Shown one piece after another: positions 45,700-58,787 of a DNA stretch of 64,000 bases. Within the stretch, counting starts at the first letter, position 1. Every line of letters begins with the position of its first letter. A program made the position numbers and the translations under genes. The stretch covers positions 33,958,067 through 34,022,066 of the forward strand of contig CM060201.1 of NCBI GenBank assembly GCA_030562195.1. The letters run 5' to 3'. The stretch is from Nipponacmea schrenckii (lineage: Eukaryota > Mollusca > Gastropoda > Lottiidae). The notes beneath the pieces are model-generated. The model was not told the DNA's origin. It did no database searches and saw only the letters and a program-made list of their open reading frames with translations.

Positions 45700-45840
45700 G
45701 ATGTGGGCGTATAAAAAGAGTAGGCTAATGACACTGTCCTGGCAAAACTTCCCTCAGTGCACACTACATGACATTGCCGGTCTTTATTGTCCCATTAGGT
45801 AAAAAAGATTAGGGCTTAAAACTCAATTCATTTCATTTAC
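45700..45840 (-). mobile_element. SINE-like dispersed repeat, copy
   Basis: On the minus strand AAATGAATTGAGTTTTAAGC, then GGACAATAAAGACC, GTGCACTGAGGGAAGTTTTG, CCAGGACAGTGTCATTAGCC and TACTCTTTTT: same order as the copy at 43270-43460, plus the CCAGGACAGTG-TTAGCC end. Confidence 0.65.
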
Positions 45841-47079
45841 TCATAACAGTCATATCTTAAGATGCAGTTTCTAACAACCATACAGTTCAGTATGAAAATA
45901 ATGTACGGTATATGACCAAGTTTTACAATGGTAATTAACAGTTATAACAGACACAGGTTCATTTAGACTGAGTTGCTAGAAGTTAACAATCAACTAGTAA
46001 TTATAATTAGTAAATAATATTCTAAACCAAATTTATGTTTCAACTTTCAATAGCTTTCAAACCCATTATTTTATGGATAAAAAATTCACAGCACTCTGAA
46101 AGCGAATTGCTAGCAGACGACAACCAAATTTGTTTCTGATTGTTTGTTGTATACATGTTCTAGAATAAACTTATAAATAACTTAGAATGTGTTTGACCAT
46201 TGTTAAAACAATGAATAGAAATAACTAACAGATGATGTATGAAGGTTTATGTGCTATAGTTCTACACCTGTTGGTCTAAGAATGGGACATTAGCCTACTC
46301 TTTTTGATTTACCAGTGTCATTGGAACTTTAACATAGACTAACAATAACTAACAGACGGTGAATGAAGGTTTATGTCCTATAATTCTACACCTAATGGGC
46401 TAAGAAAGATGGAAGAGAAATACGAGAGATTTTGTAAGGAGAGGGGTCAGCGGCATTAGCCTACTCTTTTTCAAATTCCTATTGGATTGGAGGTATAACA
46501 TATCTGCATCTAGTAAAGTTATGTCCCTGTTTAGGGATCTTTAACATACACTGCTTCAGTATATAACTAACAGTTGATATGTTACCACGGAAATGGCTTG
46601 AAGAAAGAGGTTATCTCTTAATGTAAAATGTTTAAGTGTAAATGGCTCAATGATATATTATCCATTCTATAAAACTCCAACTCCATAAACCACTGTTCAT
46701 TCTCTTCCAAAGTCAAAATACTTTAAACATTGACAAACATTGAAACTTATCAAATATAACCTGTATATTGACATAAAGTGTATAATATATGACTATATTC
46801 ATCATGTATATTCTAGTCATGTTTCTAAACATCTTTCATAATCTCCAGATATAATACAATAACACAACTCATACAATACATATACTTCAAATTCACTTTT
46901 ACTCTTATAGTACAGTCAAATATACCTTTCTTATCATAATATTCTTTCAGTGAAATAGAGTTTTATGTCACTGCTTAACTGTTTTTAATTGGACTGATGA
47001 AGACAGATAATACAGTGTGTAATGATAGAAATTTTACCAGAATAGTGATAAAGACCTCATTTATTGACATTTCCAATAA

Positions 47080-47130
47080 AATGACTAGAGTTTTACATCT
47101 TACTCTTCTGCACCATATGGGCTAATGAAG
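47080..47130 (+). repeat. Dispersed repeat fragment
   Basis: AAATGACTAGAGTTTTACAT, CTTACTCTTCTGCACCATAT, GGGCTAATGAAGCC: one end of the same family. Confidence 0.65.
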
Positions 47131-47429
47131 CCATGTTTAAATATATAGCCAGAAAGTAGATGACAATGGAAAAATAAATCATAAATCAGCAGTGCCCAGG
47201 AGCTTTTAGCAGGCCAATACTTTCAGATTACATATTTGATATTTGCAATTAAACTTTAGTGGAGATGGATTTGATATTCAAAGCATCACAAAATTAGTAC
47301 CAACAGTAATTATGGTAATTATTGACCTGAGATTTTAATTAACATGTCAGTAATTACCAACCCTTATTTGATAAAGGTCATGTCATGTCACTTTAATTAC
47401 TGTTTTCCTGGCCTACTCAAATATAGTTA

Positions 47430-47535
47430 CTGGGACTGAGGGGGAGGGGCATCTTCACTTATGTCAAGCTGTTACAAACTACATCTTCACTATGTCAAGC
47501 TGTTACAAACTACATCTTCACTAAGTCAAGCTATT
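47430..47535 (+). repeat. Three-copy repeat of about 32 bp
   Basis: ACATCTTCACTATGTCAAGC followed by TGTTACAAACT, three copies with small changes. Confidence 0.85.
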
Positions 47536-48389
47536 ACAAATTTTGTCTTATACCTTGACTACAATAGCCATTATTTTGGTGTCAAGAAAGTTTTTCATTA
47601 TCAGAAGGTTTAAGGTAAATTTAAAGGTCCTTGTTACCGCTATCAAAAATTTCAGAATAAAACCCCTGCACTAAATAAATAGTCTTCCAGTCATAATGAG
47701 ATACACTGACTGAGGGTGGTGACGAGAGAGAAGCATCCCTAAATTGACACCTGACAGTGACCATAGATACAGACTGGGTGGTGTCCAGACAAGTTGGCGT
47801 CATTCTCCGCCTGTCACTCACATTCTCAGAGACAACCCAAATATTTTCTAATGTCATCGCCAAATATAACAAGTAGGTTTTAAACATTTAGTCTGGTGAC
47901 ATTTACATACTGAAAACACGACTTATAAACCGACTTAAAACAAGTTGATATCTTATTTAATAGAGCACTAGGTTTAAAAACTTGTTTAACTGGAAAAATT
48001 TATCTTAAAAATTCTTTACATCTATCTATGTCAGTGAACATTTAAGCCTTTTAATGGAAAAAGATATTAATGAAGCTGAATGAACAATGTAGATATCTCA
48101 GTGAAACCCAGACCAACAATCTATGTATTCTATTGTAAGAACAAGAACAGCCAGTTTACAAACCAGAATATCAAACAAACATTGGGAGTTGACAATCCTT
48201 AATATACTATTATTTCGTCTAGTTAATCTATGACAATATCCACTTAGATATAGGTCCATAGGATTTAATATAGATCAAAAACAAATCTATAGTCAAAAAC
48301 ATAAATAATAGGATAAGATGATATAAAATGGTGTTTTATATCCTTCTTTTTACTTGAAATAAAATATTTTAAAGGAATAGGGAGTCTTA

Positions 48390-48730
48390 GAATGAACCTA
48401 CGTGTATACAATTTAAAACTTTAAACTTGGCCAATAAGAGCATATTTTATCAGTAGATATACCTGCTGCCATAAATAACAGAATCATTATATAATCTGAT
48501 AAATCCAAAAATCTTAGTAATTACCTGTATCCATAAAAATGCAATTGATATTCAAAAAAAGCTTATAATATATTAAGTGATTTTCAGTAATTACTTCGTT
48601 TTTCAGATTTTACAGAGATTCTGTTTCTTTATGACACCAGGTTAGCTGACTGATGAATATATACTCATATTGACCATTCTTGAGAGCTTAAATTTTATAT
48701 CCATTCTTAGATGCAGTATCACTTAAAATA
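48390..48730. mobile_element. Foldback MITE, family 'TTAGAATGAAC', copy 3
   Basis: Left TCTTAGAATGAACCTACGTG, then TTAAACTTTAAACTTGGCCA; right ATTGACCATTCTTGAGAGCT, then TTCTTAGATGCAGTATCACT. About 340 bp, with the shared interior TTTATCAGTAGATATACCTG and TTCTTTATGACACCAGGTTA. Non-coding. Confidence 0.7.
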
Positions 48731-50350
48731 AAAATAAGAAAACAAATCTTACCCAATATTGTATTATAAATATAACTCTCCATTGTTTTATTACACCACC
48801 GTGTGTAGGGTTATTGACACGATACAATACACAGCCAAGGTTGTTTGGGAAATAAAAACTAAATAAATACGGCCCCGAGGTAAGGGAGACTGGAGAGCGT
48901 GTAAAATCAGATGAGTAAAATCTATTAGTCGGTAGAATCAGTTGTCAGTTCAATTGATTCACTGTAGTTAATATAGCGTTATTTTCTACGTTATATCTGA
49001 CCTCCGAATAAAATAACTTGAAACTTGAATCACAGCTCCTTCATCACACAATGGTCACAAAACACTTGGGTAAATTGGGTCTAGATAGGCTTTATGATCT
49101 ACACACCTTCACAAACCTATCTCAGTTATAGTTGATCCAATTGTTGAATAGAATATCACTAAAAAGGCTGCAATATTTGGTAGAAATGTAACAACCTATC
49201 ACAGAAATCGCTGAACTGCAGTAAAACTATATCTCCAAACTTTAATTGTCATGACTTGCATAAATTTGTTCACAGAATTCTAAGATAAAATATATATACA
49301 CTCAGTCATACAATGGCCAGTTATCAGTTTTATCATTTAAGAATAGGAAAATATACACAGCATTAACCTCATGAGTGCTTAAGCTAACTCTCGAAACTAA
49401 ATAAATTGTACTAGTTCTAAATTCTAACCATGGTCCATGCTTTTATACTCCTTTTATCTAGTTACACTGTCTTACTGGGTTATATGGTAAATTTAACTGC
49501 TGTTTAGAATGAAGACAAACAGTTATATGTCACATCCTATTGAAGAAAAATCTTATAATACCCACAAAATAATCACTTCATAGGTCAGATTACTTTTATA
49601 CACTCCTAAAAAATACATATACACTTCTCATAACATTTAGTCTAAGTCAATTTCTCCCAGAGGCAAAATAAAACTTGACTTGTACACAGTTACACAGAGT
49701 GATATAAAACTATATGTAATATATCTTACAATTCAATCAGAACTTCATCTCTCTATAATTATCTTTATCACATAAAATAAAAACAGCTACAATTTATCCA
49801 TCTTTTCTAAGTTATTAACAATGGTTTGAAATAACTTATTAATCCAAGAAACAATATCTTTGTAAGGTTGGTCTGATATCATCAAAACACCCAAACAATG
49901 CAGTGGAAAATAGATCTACAAATTCTAATTAGAACAGCACTGACTGCATACCAGTAAATCTAATATTCTGTATTGAAAATTTGTGAAAATATTATCAACA
50001 ATGACAGGTAAAGTTATATGTGCACTTTATCCCCAGAATCACTGTTATGGCTTGTCTAATCTATAATTATCAATATACACACAATAGAAACTACTAGGTA
50101 AATCTATATAAGAATGTTATTATAACTCCAGATACAACACTAGAATACAAATTCCTTGTTCTTTTTATCCACAAAACACAAACTATAATGTATTTGTAAT
50201 TCTATTCACTAAATATCAAACACTTGAAACAACAAAGGTTGGCTATTGTGAACATTATTACTATGTTCATTTTGTTTTAAATATTCCCTTACACAAACTG
50301 CATGTTTCATAAATTTCACTTCAATATTAAACTAAGGTTGAATAATGAAC

Positions 50351-50430
50351 ACAGTTTTTATGGTATACTAGTCCTCAATTTAATACAATAATACACAACG
50401 TTTCAACAATTACACTGTGTCATCAGGAGA
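50351..50430 (-). repeat. Solitary hammerhead-like unit
   Basis: On the minus strand CTGATGACACAGTGTAATTG, then TTGAAACGTTGTG: same order as the 69-bp family, with one T fewer in the hairpin. The flanking TATGGTATACTAGTCCTCAA also matches the family. Confidence 0.65.
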
Positions 50431-51599
50431 ACTAGACTGAACTAAGGTTGAAAAACTGAGTCCTTTGTATTCCACAGTAAGAATGAAAGTTTTACTTCAA
50501 ATTAAAGTCACATGTAACACTTATTAAACTCGAGTATATACTACTAGTTACTCTTCAATGAAAACCACACTGAATATCCATCAGATTTACTATCTATCTA
50601 ACATTTTGTACAAATACTGTTAATTCTTATTATACAGTCCTACAAACAAAGAGTGGACTTTGCTCACAATGATAAACCTTTGATCTGTTATTAAATATTA
50701 CTTAAGATGAATTTATGACCATCACTCCTCCTCAAGCCTCTCCGAGTGTTTCCGAGACACAGGTCTCACCTTCTCATACCAAGGTAAGATATTACAATGA
50801 ATGAAGAACACACTCTATCTAAATGTCATCAGTAGTTAGACTCGATCTGCCACCCTGGTCCTAATGACAAGCTAAACTATATACAATATAATACAGAGTA
50901 ACACTGGCTACCACACAGTAACAAAGACCATCTCAGTTATTTAACAACACAGGTTTAAACAACCTTATTATGTCACTATACAAAGAAACAATTTTATACA
51001 ATCTGACACATTACTGACAAAAATCATTCTGGCTTCTATTTATAGTTAATGAAATAATTCAATTTCTTCTCATTTCCATGGTAATTTAAACTAATTTCCA
51101 GCAAATTTCCTTAAGTATAGCATTGTCCAGTATTTATCACAGCTGTTTTATCCAGTTTTAAAATCTTGGGTTTATTCTTAAACAAAGACAAACTGATCTT
51201 TGTCTAAATTCAGACGAGTTGACTCATTTTCTATTAAAACACTTTTAAATGTTTGAATAATATAATTCTTATTTCTACTTTCTACGTGGACTATTCTAAA
51301 TCAAGTCATCTAGACATAAATCTATTTTTAAGATTTATCCTGCAGCTTGAATGATATTTTATCTTTTAATTTCCACATGAATTATGTTAGAAACTAATCA
51401 CTCTGCTAATTGTAGAAATTTCAAAATCTTCAAAATCGTGAAGTCTTCTAAATCCATATTTCATTTCTTTTTCAAGCACACAGTCTTAAAAGATAGTTAC
51501 AAATCTTTTTTCCCAAGCTAAATATTGAAATGTATGAAATCATACAGTATCAAGCAGTCAAGAGATTTATGCATGAAAACAGAATATTGGTGACAGATA

Positions 51600-52535
51600 G
51601 TAGGTAATAACACCCAGTGGTTGTATATAAACCACCTGTTTAGATAAGATAGGAGTTAACAAGTAGTCAATGTCTGGTTTATACAGAGAAATAAAGATAC
51701 AGCTAATAAACCATTCTGTATTAACCCCTGTATGATAAGATACATGAATAACAGAGTATATGTGGTAAACAGAAAAAGTACGGTAATAACACCCAGTGGT
51801 TGTATATAAACCACCTGTTTATGATAAGATACAGGAGTTAACAGAGGTAGTCATGTACTGGTTTATAACAGAGAAATAAAGATACCAGGTAATAACACCC
51901 AGTGGTTGTCTGTATATAAACCACCTGTTTATGATAAGATACAGGAGTTAACAGAGGTAGTCATGTAGGTTTATAACAGAGAAATAAAGATACCAGGTAA
52001 CAACACCCAGTGTCTGTATATAAACCACCTGTTTATGATAAGATACAGGAGATAACAGAGGTAGTCAATGTACTGGTTTATAACAGAGAAATAAAGATAC
52101 CAGGTAATAACACCCAGTGGTTGTCTGTATATAAACCACCTGTTTATGATAAGATACAGGAGATAACAGAGGTAGTCAATGTGCAGGTTTATAACAGAGA
52201 AATAAAGATACCAGGTAATAACACCCAGTGGTTGTATATAAACCACCTGTTTATGATAAGATACAGGAGATAACAGAGGTAGTCAATGTACTGGTTTATA
52301 ACAGAGAAATAAAGATACCAGGTAACAACACCCAGTGTCTGTATATAAACCACCTGTTTATGATAAGATACAGGAGATAACAGAGGTAGTCAATGTACTG
52401 GTTTATAACAGAGAAATAAAGATACCAGGTAATAACACCCAGTGTCTGTATATAAACCACCTGTTTATGATAAGATACAGGAGATAACAGAGGTAGTCCA
52501 TGTACTGGTTTATAACAGAGAAATAAAGATACCAG
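51600..52535 (+). repeat. Tandem array of about 105-112 bp units, eight starts
   Basis: Unit landmarks: CAGGTAATAACACCCAGTGG, TTGTCTGTATATAAACCACC, TGTTTATGATAAGATACAGG, AGATAACAGAGGTAGTCAAT, GTACTGGTTTATAACAGAGA, AATAAAGATAC. Units begin near 51601, 51782, 51878, 51997, 52101, 52213, 52318 and 52425. The first interval is irregular. Open frames on both strands here are repeat artefacts. Confidence 0.95.
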
Positions 52536-53764
52536 TACAACTTGTTTACCAACTTTATTACCAGTTACATCTTTCTTTCTATTCAACATATTCAGTCTGG
52601 TTTAATAATTTCAGTCAAGTGGAGAAGATTGAGGTTGGTTCCAGGTTGTTAGGGTGATATGAAAGGAATTCTTGTTTTATGGACTGTTATTTTCAATGCA
52701 ATTTTACTGTTTTTTTTTTTTGATTATTCAGTTCTTTGTTTAATGCATAGAAATATCCAACTACATTATGAATGAATGAATGGATGAATGGATAAATGAA
52801 GGTGTGTCTGTATATATATGAATATTTGAATGAACAAATTGATTGAGCAATGAAGGAAGTAGCGAAGGTACAAACAAATGACAGGCATTATGTAAAAAAA
52901 ATAATCAAAACTTTGAGAACTGTCAATCAAAGAAATCATCAAATAGTGAGAAAACATCAATAGTGATCAATTTGTTTAAGGAACCTTTACAAAATCAGTC
53001 ATTATCTTTGATTATGTACAAACTTAACACATAATTGCAATCTGGAAAGGGCTACAGGTAAAAATTCTCTCTATCATATAAAGAGAAAATGTGAGAGGTG
53101 AGAAAATATCTCCTGAATGATTCAGTTAATTAGTTTTTAATTATTCTAGATCACTGTAAGAATGTATTATGGATAGATAGATAATTATAGGACCACTAAA
53201 TACAGCCTTAGGCTAGGATCACACATGATTAAACTTCATACACCTGACAACCACTACACTTATCTTAATGGAAAATCAACACAGATTTCTTTCATCTTGG
53301 ACCTTATTCTGAAAACCTTTCTAGGATAATAGATCTGGATTTAAAGAGAAGTAGCCGGTGAATGATTGGTACAGTTAAAGAAATTTGGTTATTGACCAAT
53401 ACATTGATCATGTTTTAGAAATAGTATATCCATTACCCAATGCCTATCTCTGTATGTGTTACAAACAGAACGAAATATAAGGTTTTATTTTCCAAGAAAA
53501 TGCCATGTTTTAAGTAAATTGGGATGTTATATAAATACTTATCCAAACCATGTGAAAGAGACATTGGTATGGTTTGACAGAAGCAATAAGGAATATGTTA
53601 CTTTGAGTCCTATTAAATATTTTTTGGACTTTTTCAAATTCTTGTGCACTTTCAATTTGAAAGAAAATTGACATAAATTTTCAAGAGGAATAATTTAACA
53701 GATCAATTTAGAATCTATTTCAATTATAAAACAACACTGGTGCCAGTGGTGTGGTTAATCATAT

Positions 53765-53885
53765 GTCAAGGAAATGGAATGAAATTGTGTTTAACATCTG
53801 ATTCTTCTGAACTAAGTGGGCTGTTGGAGACTGGTAATGTCATTTGTTTTTTCAGGACAGTGTTATTAGCCTCTTGAGCCTAATT
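53765..53885 (+). repeat. SINE-like dispersed repeat, copy
   Basis: AATGGAATGAAATTGTGTTT, AACATCTGATTCTTCTGAAC, AGTGGGCTGTTGGAGACTGG, then CAGGACAGTGTTATTAGCC: both ends of the family in direct order in one copy. Confidence 0.65.
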
Positions 53886-55089
53886 TAAACTTGTCTGTCA
53901 TTCTGTATAAATCTTCACATTGCAGGAATGGATCAAATTGGAGTCATCTTATCATTGATGGCTCATTTATATCAATCATTACAATAATGTCATTGGGGTT
54001 CCTAGTTGTCAATACTGATACTGTGGTTACAATCTTGACTGTGATTGTAGGGGGCAGTTTAAAAATAATTTTTTATTTACATGAAATAACATAAGACTTT
54101 ACCTTCAGCCATTGAAGAACTTTACCACTGCTCGAATCCATATGATTGGTCATGTCTGGACTATAAATATTGAGAGCTTAACCACACATCCCTTAAACAT
54201 GTAAGACAGGGTAATCCTGCCTTATTCTACGATAGAATCACTACAACATCTGATTGACAAGTTAGATTTCAACTTCACAAGCTTAAAGGGATTATTAGAG
54301 GTTTTCTAATTTGTTCATGTGTATTGGAGACACTGACATCAACAATTTACACCATTCCACTTCCCAGATCTCTATGGTTCCTGCAATTCTTTTAATCTAA
54401 GTTTACAAACGCTGCTACTGATATAAACGAGCTCTTGTAAAAATCAACAATCATTAAGCGCTTAGTTTAGATGGAACTCCAAACACCACAAACGAATTGT
54501 CAAGGCTATCAGCGTCCTGGACACACATGTATACACAATTTACAGAACCTCTTTACAATCCCTTTAAAAAGTCAATTTAATTAAACTGAAACATAACTCA
54601 AAAAATACTACAGACCAAGATAAAATCCTTCAATCAATCTTCAATGAAATCAAAATATTTCTGTTGAATCCAAAACACCAAAATGACTGATTCCTCTCTT
54701 TACTCTCTTCATCTTCTTGTGAGTACATTGAATTTTACTTTATACTTCCTTGGACTTCAAACAACAAAATACTGAAAATAAACCTTGAAACATGTAGAGC
54801 AAAGTATTTTTGCTTATTACACTGAATGGCTAAAACATTAACCACTGAACATATTATTTGGCACCGACTCATAAAGTTACTTAGTCAATTCCATATCTTA
54901 CATCAAACTCATCCAAGATAGACTGTTAACTTGTGTTTATACTGCTCAGTTTATACTCTAAGAATGGTTTTAAACCAGAGCCCAGGCCCCTGTTTCTCAA
55001 CAATATTACAATAAGAATTGGTCATAAATTGATAAATATCATACTTGAGAAAGAAAGAACGAAACAACTATGTATAACAAGGATAACAA

Positions 55090-55305
55090 CTTAGGTTCAC
55101 AGTTACAGGGATCCTTTCTACCAGCTGATCCTTGGCCAAACCTCTTTGCACTGACCTTTCCTAGACCTTATTCAAGGTCATCCATCTCTGATACAACGAT
55201 TGAGATCGGAACCCACAGCCATCATTTACTCCATGTAATCAAGCTAATGACGTCCTGTAGAGAACTAGTGCACTAACTGACTGTGCTATAGATCCTCACA
55301 AACCT
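55090..55305 (-). mobile_element. tRNA-related SINE (second family)
   Basis: On the minus strand: TATAGCACAGTCAGTTAGTG then C (A-box-like), about 50 bp on GGCTGTGGGTTCCGATCTC (B-box-like), then a body ending TTTGGCCAAGGATCAGCTGG and AGAAAGGATCCCTGTAAC. The box spacing is that of a tRNA-derived Pol III promoter. Fragments lie at 21115, 24466 and 44050. Confidence 0.7.
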
Positions 55306-55949
55306 TACCACAAATTGTTCCTTTTTTGTGGAACAGGGCTAAGGCTTGTAGTCTCATTCATGACTCAACAAGTCTTCTAAATTATGGTCAGCCATTTTGT
55401 AATTGATCCTTCATGGTGGAAGATGCTAAAACAGAAGACATGCCCTCCATGACTATATCCTCACATAAGGTAAAAAATGCCAGGATAGATCATCCTTTAA
55501 CCATAAACAGCAATATATATTGTTTATTCCACTATATAACACAATACATATTTGTTGGCACAGAATCATATAGTCAATCAGTCAACAATTCCATATCTTA
55601 CATCAAACTCAGAAAAATAATATTCAACAGGTTAGTCAGAAAAAAACTAACTTCAAACTAATCCACTAAACATTGATAACTGGACACAATTTTATGGATA
55701 ACAATAACTTTATTAAATAACTTGTGATGTTTCAATGAAGATACCTGTTAACACGCCACTGTGTATTTATCAAAAAATGATAAGATAACATCATTGCTTG
55801 ATAGAGAGACAAGGGTATCCTGGCTGAAATATCCCAAAAGTGTTTAAGTTGTCCATTAAATTGTGTTCAGTTATCCACCAAAATTACTAAATACCACATA
55901 AGGAAGCTACTAAACTCTTAAGACAAAATGAGAACAATTATCCAATTGA

Positions 55950-56165
55950 ATAGATCCACTATATGAGATAAAATGAGATAAAAACTGTGTTGGAACATCC
56001 ACTGAACATCAGATGTAATCCTAAAGATAACTATATAGGAACACCCACTAAACACTGAAGGCCAAATTAGTTAAAAAACGTGTTGGATCATCCACTGAAC
56101 ACTCACAAGATGAAATGCTCAAGATAAGAACTATATGGAACATCCACTAAACACTGAAGACCAAA
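55950..56165 (+). repeat. Diverged local repeat
   Basis: GGAACATCCACTAAACACTG and AAGACCAAATGAGA-like words recur about four times with unequal spacing. Confidence 0.55.
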
Positions 56166-58323
56166 TGAGAATAATAACTAAGAGAGAATAGTACCGGTAC
56201 TATGATAAAAGAAGGTGGTTAATAATAAACAATATTATATTATCACCAGATACCAAGGTTATTTCTTATCTCTCACTATTTATAACTTACTTAAAGATAC
56301 TGTCTTAGGTTTTATTCTGAATAAATGGAATGGACTTCTGATCTGATTCAACCATTATAGCCATATGAAGACTCAATGCTTCCCTCTGAAGTTAGATTGG
56401 AACACAGTTTTTTGTTGTAGAGAAATAACTAGCCAGTTGGATTGTTTTCAGTTGATTTGTTAGTTGCCTGGCTTTTACCTATCATAGCCAATGTCTGGCT
56501 TCATCTCTCAACACCTCTAACACTGAGGTTGAAACACAGTCTGTTATGACAGTGGGTTAGCTCAACCAATAGCTAGGTGTCATGGGTTTGAAATTCAGAT
56601 TTCACCATCAGTGGTTCTGAAACTCTGCCTGACTTTCAACCGCTTTCATCTATCCTAGCATTTTGCTGGCTTGGTTTATCAACCTTCAGTGTCATGGGTT
56701 GGGAATCTTCACCAGGCAAGGAAATTCTGATTTCTCAACCAGTGATTCTGCAAGTCAACCTGGCTTTAAACCCTTATCTCCTATGATTTCCCGTTTCAGG
56801 CTAATATCTCCTTGGGGTTACAACTTTTAATCTGTGTACTTCCTCTTTTTGACAGAGACACTACTCAATTAGTAGAGAGTGCCATTAGGTGCAGTGGGAT
56901 TCCTTTTCTTCAGGAGAAACTAAGTTTGTCAACGACATGGTCAACTTTCTTCCTAGCCAATAAAGCACAGTTCTAATACAATGTTTGTTTTGATTAGTTT
57001 CACAAAACTAGTCAAAGGTAAAACATATTGAATTTAGACATGGTATCTGTGATATTAGTTTTGATTAGAAAAGAAAATAAAAGGTTACTCACATGACATA
57101 AGATAAAATGTATCCATTTTGGAGATAAAAACCTAAACCATCAATGATAATTCACAGGAAATATCAATAAATAAATAACTTATAACAACAGTTTGCTGAG
57201 TTCCTTAATTCTTAGTTTGTACTGTATCCTCTGTTCTTTATAAAATCCATATATCTAATGATTCCTTATAACACTGTCTGTATGAGCATGTGAAACATTG
57301 AGTTAGTGAATGATAGAAATAGAATATCTAATGTAATATTTAATAACACTGTATGAGTATGCAAAATTCAGAACAAGTATATTTATATCAATTCTGGCTT
57401 TAAAATCACTTGCAGTATAAAGTGACCACCCATAATTTTTTTACACATTATAATAGTTAATTGGTTCACTTTACTTTAAAATTCAAATTTATCAAATATC
57501 ACCCAGAATAAATCTCTTATAGTAAAAAGAAAACACCCTTTATATATGATCATTATTTTACTAGACTATCCACATGGTATATTTTAACGTTTGAAGGAGT
57601 GGTCCAACTGATGTCAAGAATTTCCTGTCCACTGAAATTTCATATTTTACATTTTTTAACTCAATCATTTTCCTTATTGACAATAGACCATTGACATTCA
57701 CACTTGACTGGACTTCAGAAGTCATAGTTCACAATTTTGTAGGTTTATTTGGTTCTTGAATAAATATATATATGTTTGAATAGTCTTTAGAAATATTAGA
57801 ATTATACAAATCATTCATAAATAACCCAAACAAGGAATATCAATTTCTATTTCTATATTGGGTAGAGTTTTGAGACAATGTTTGGACAATAACCTGTACT
57901 AATCATTTAATTTTCAAATCAAGAATAACAATCCACATGTAAGAATGTTTTTAGTTTCTATGGCAAAGACAGGGGGAGGGGGGCTTGTTCCCCCAAAGAA
58001 TCAGGTTCAATGCTAAATTTTGTCAAACTTTAAACTGAGTCAAATAACTATAGATATGTTACCAGTATATAATTATATAAGTTCAGTTCACATTTAAATA
58101 AAACCAGGATATAGAGGGACTGAAGGGAGGTAACTAGATGTTAAATCAATAGTTAACAGTGGTCTGTTGTCAGCTGTAAACATTAGAAACTTAAGGTATA
58201 AGAAGTGAAATAAATGACATTTAGAAAGGAAGGTGTGCATTTTACATAACAATATTATGGAAGCAATTTTACTTGAGTTAGAATAGATAAATAAAAATAT
58301 TAAATATTAATAAATACTATAGA

Positions 58324-58350
58324 GTGGGGGGGAGTGGGGGGGGGGGGATT
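58324..58350 (+). repeat. G-rich tract, copy 1
   Basis: GTGGGGGGGAGTGGGG followed by a G run: enough G runs for a G-quadruplex. Confidence 0.85.
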
Positions 58351-58762
58351 GATAGAGTTAATATCTTGGTTTGACCTAAATAATACTTAATTGCTTCAAC
58401 CGAACCCTTCATCTCAAAATGCGATGAATGATCCCTGATATCTGCCTCAAGGTGAGTATGGAGCATGGGAAGGACGGATTGGAAGATGTTCGAACCCAGA
58501 GGACATCACTTGGTAAAGAAAATCTGTAGTTTTATTTTTGATTTTAAATATCTTTTTGTGACACCAGTCCTTAGATCTACTCTGATATACCTTGTATAAC
58601 AATGGAAATATACAGACTGAATTTAATTCAGAGATAGATAACCTTTGCTTATAGTAGAAATAAAATACTGTTTGAATAAAACAAAAATACCTTTGATGAG
58701 CCTATCATCTGAGATTATCAAACACTATATGTTACTACCACATTATCTTCAAAATAATTGTC

Positions 58763-58787
58763 CTGATGAGGATATTATATCCAAAAC
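58763..58787 (+). repeat. Hammerhead-like remnant, duplication copy 1
   Basis: CTGATGA is followed directly by the perfect hairpin GGATATTATATCC (GGATA/TATCC) and then AAAAC. This is the order of a hammerhead core, except that the first G of GAAAC is A, which should abolish catalysis. Confidence 0.5.

Noticed and set aside
47621..47887. 88-residue minus-strand frame of fairly normal composition
   Set aside because: No recognisable family and no matching splice structure. It follows a dispersed-repeat end at about 47545, so it is probably repeat-derived. It remains the least certain rejection.
51971..52589. Several 70-97 residue frames on both strands
   Set aside because: Artefacts of the tandem array of about 110-bp units; open on both strands at once.
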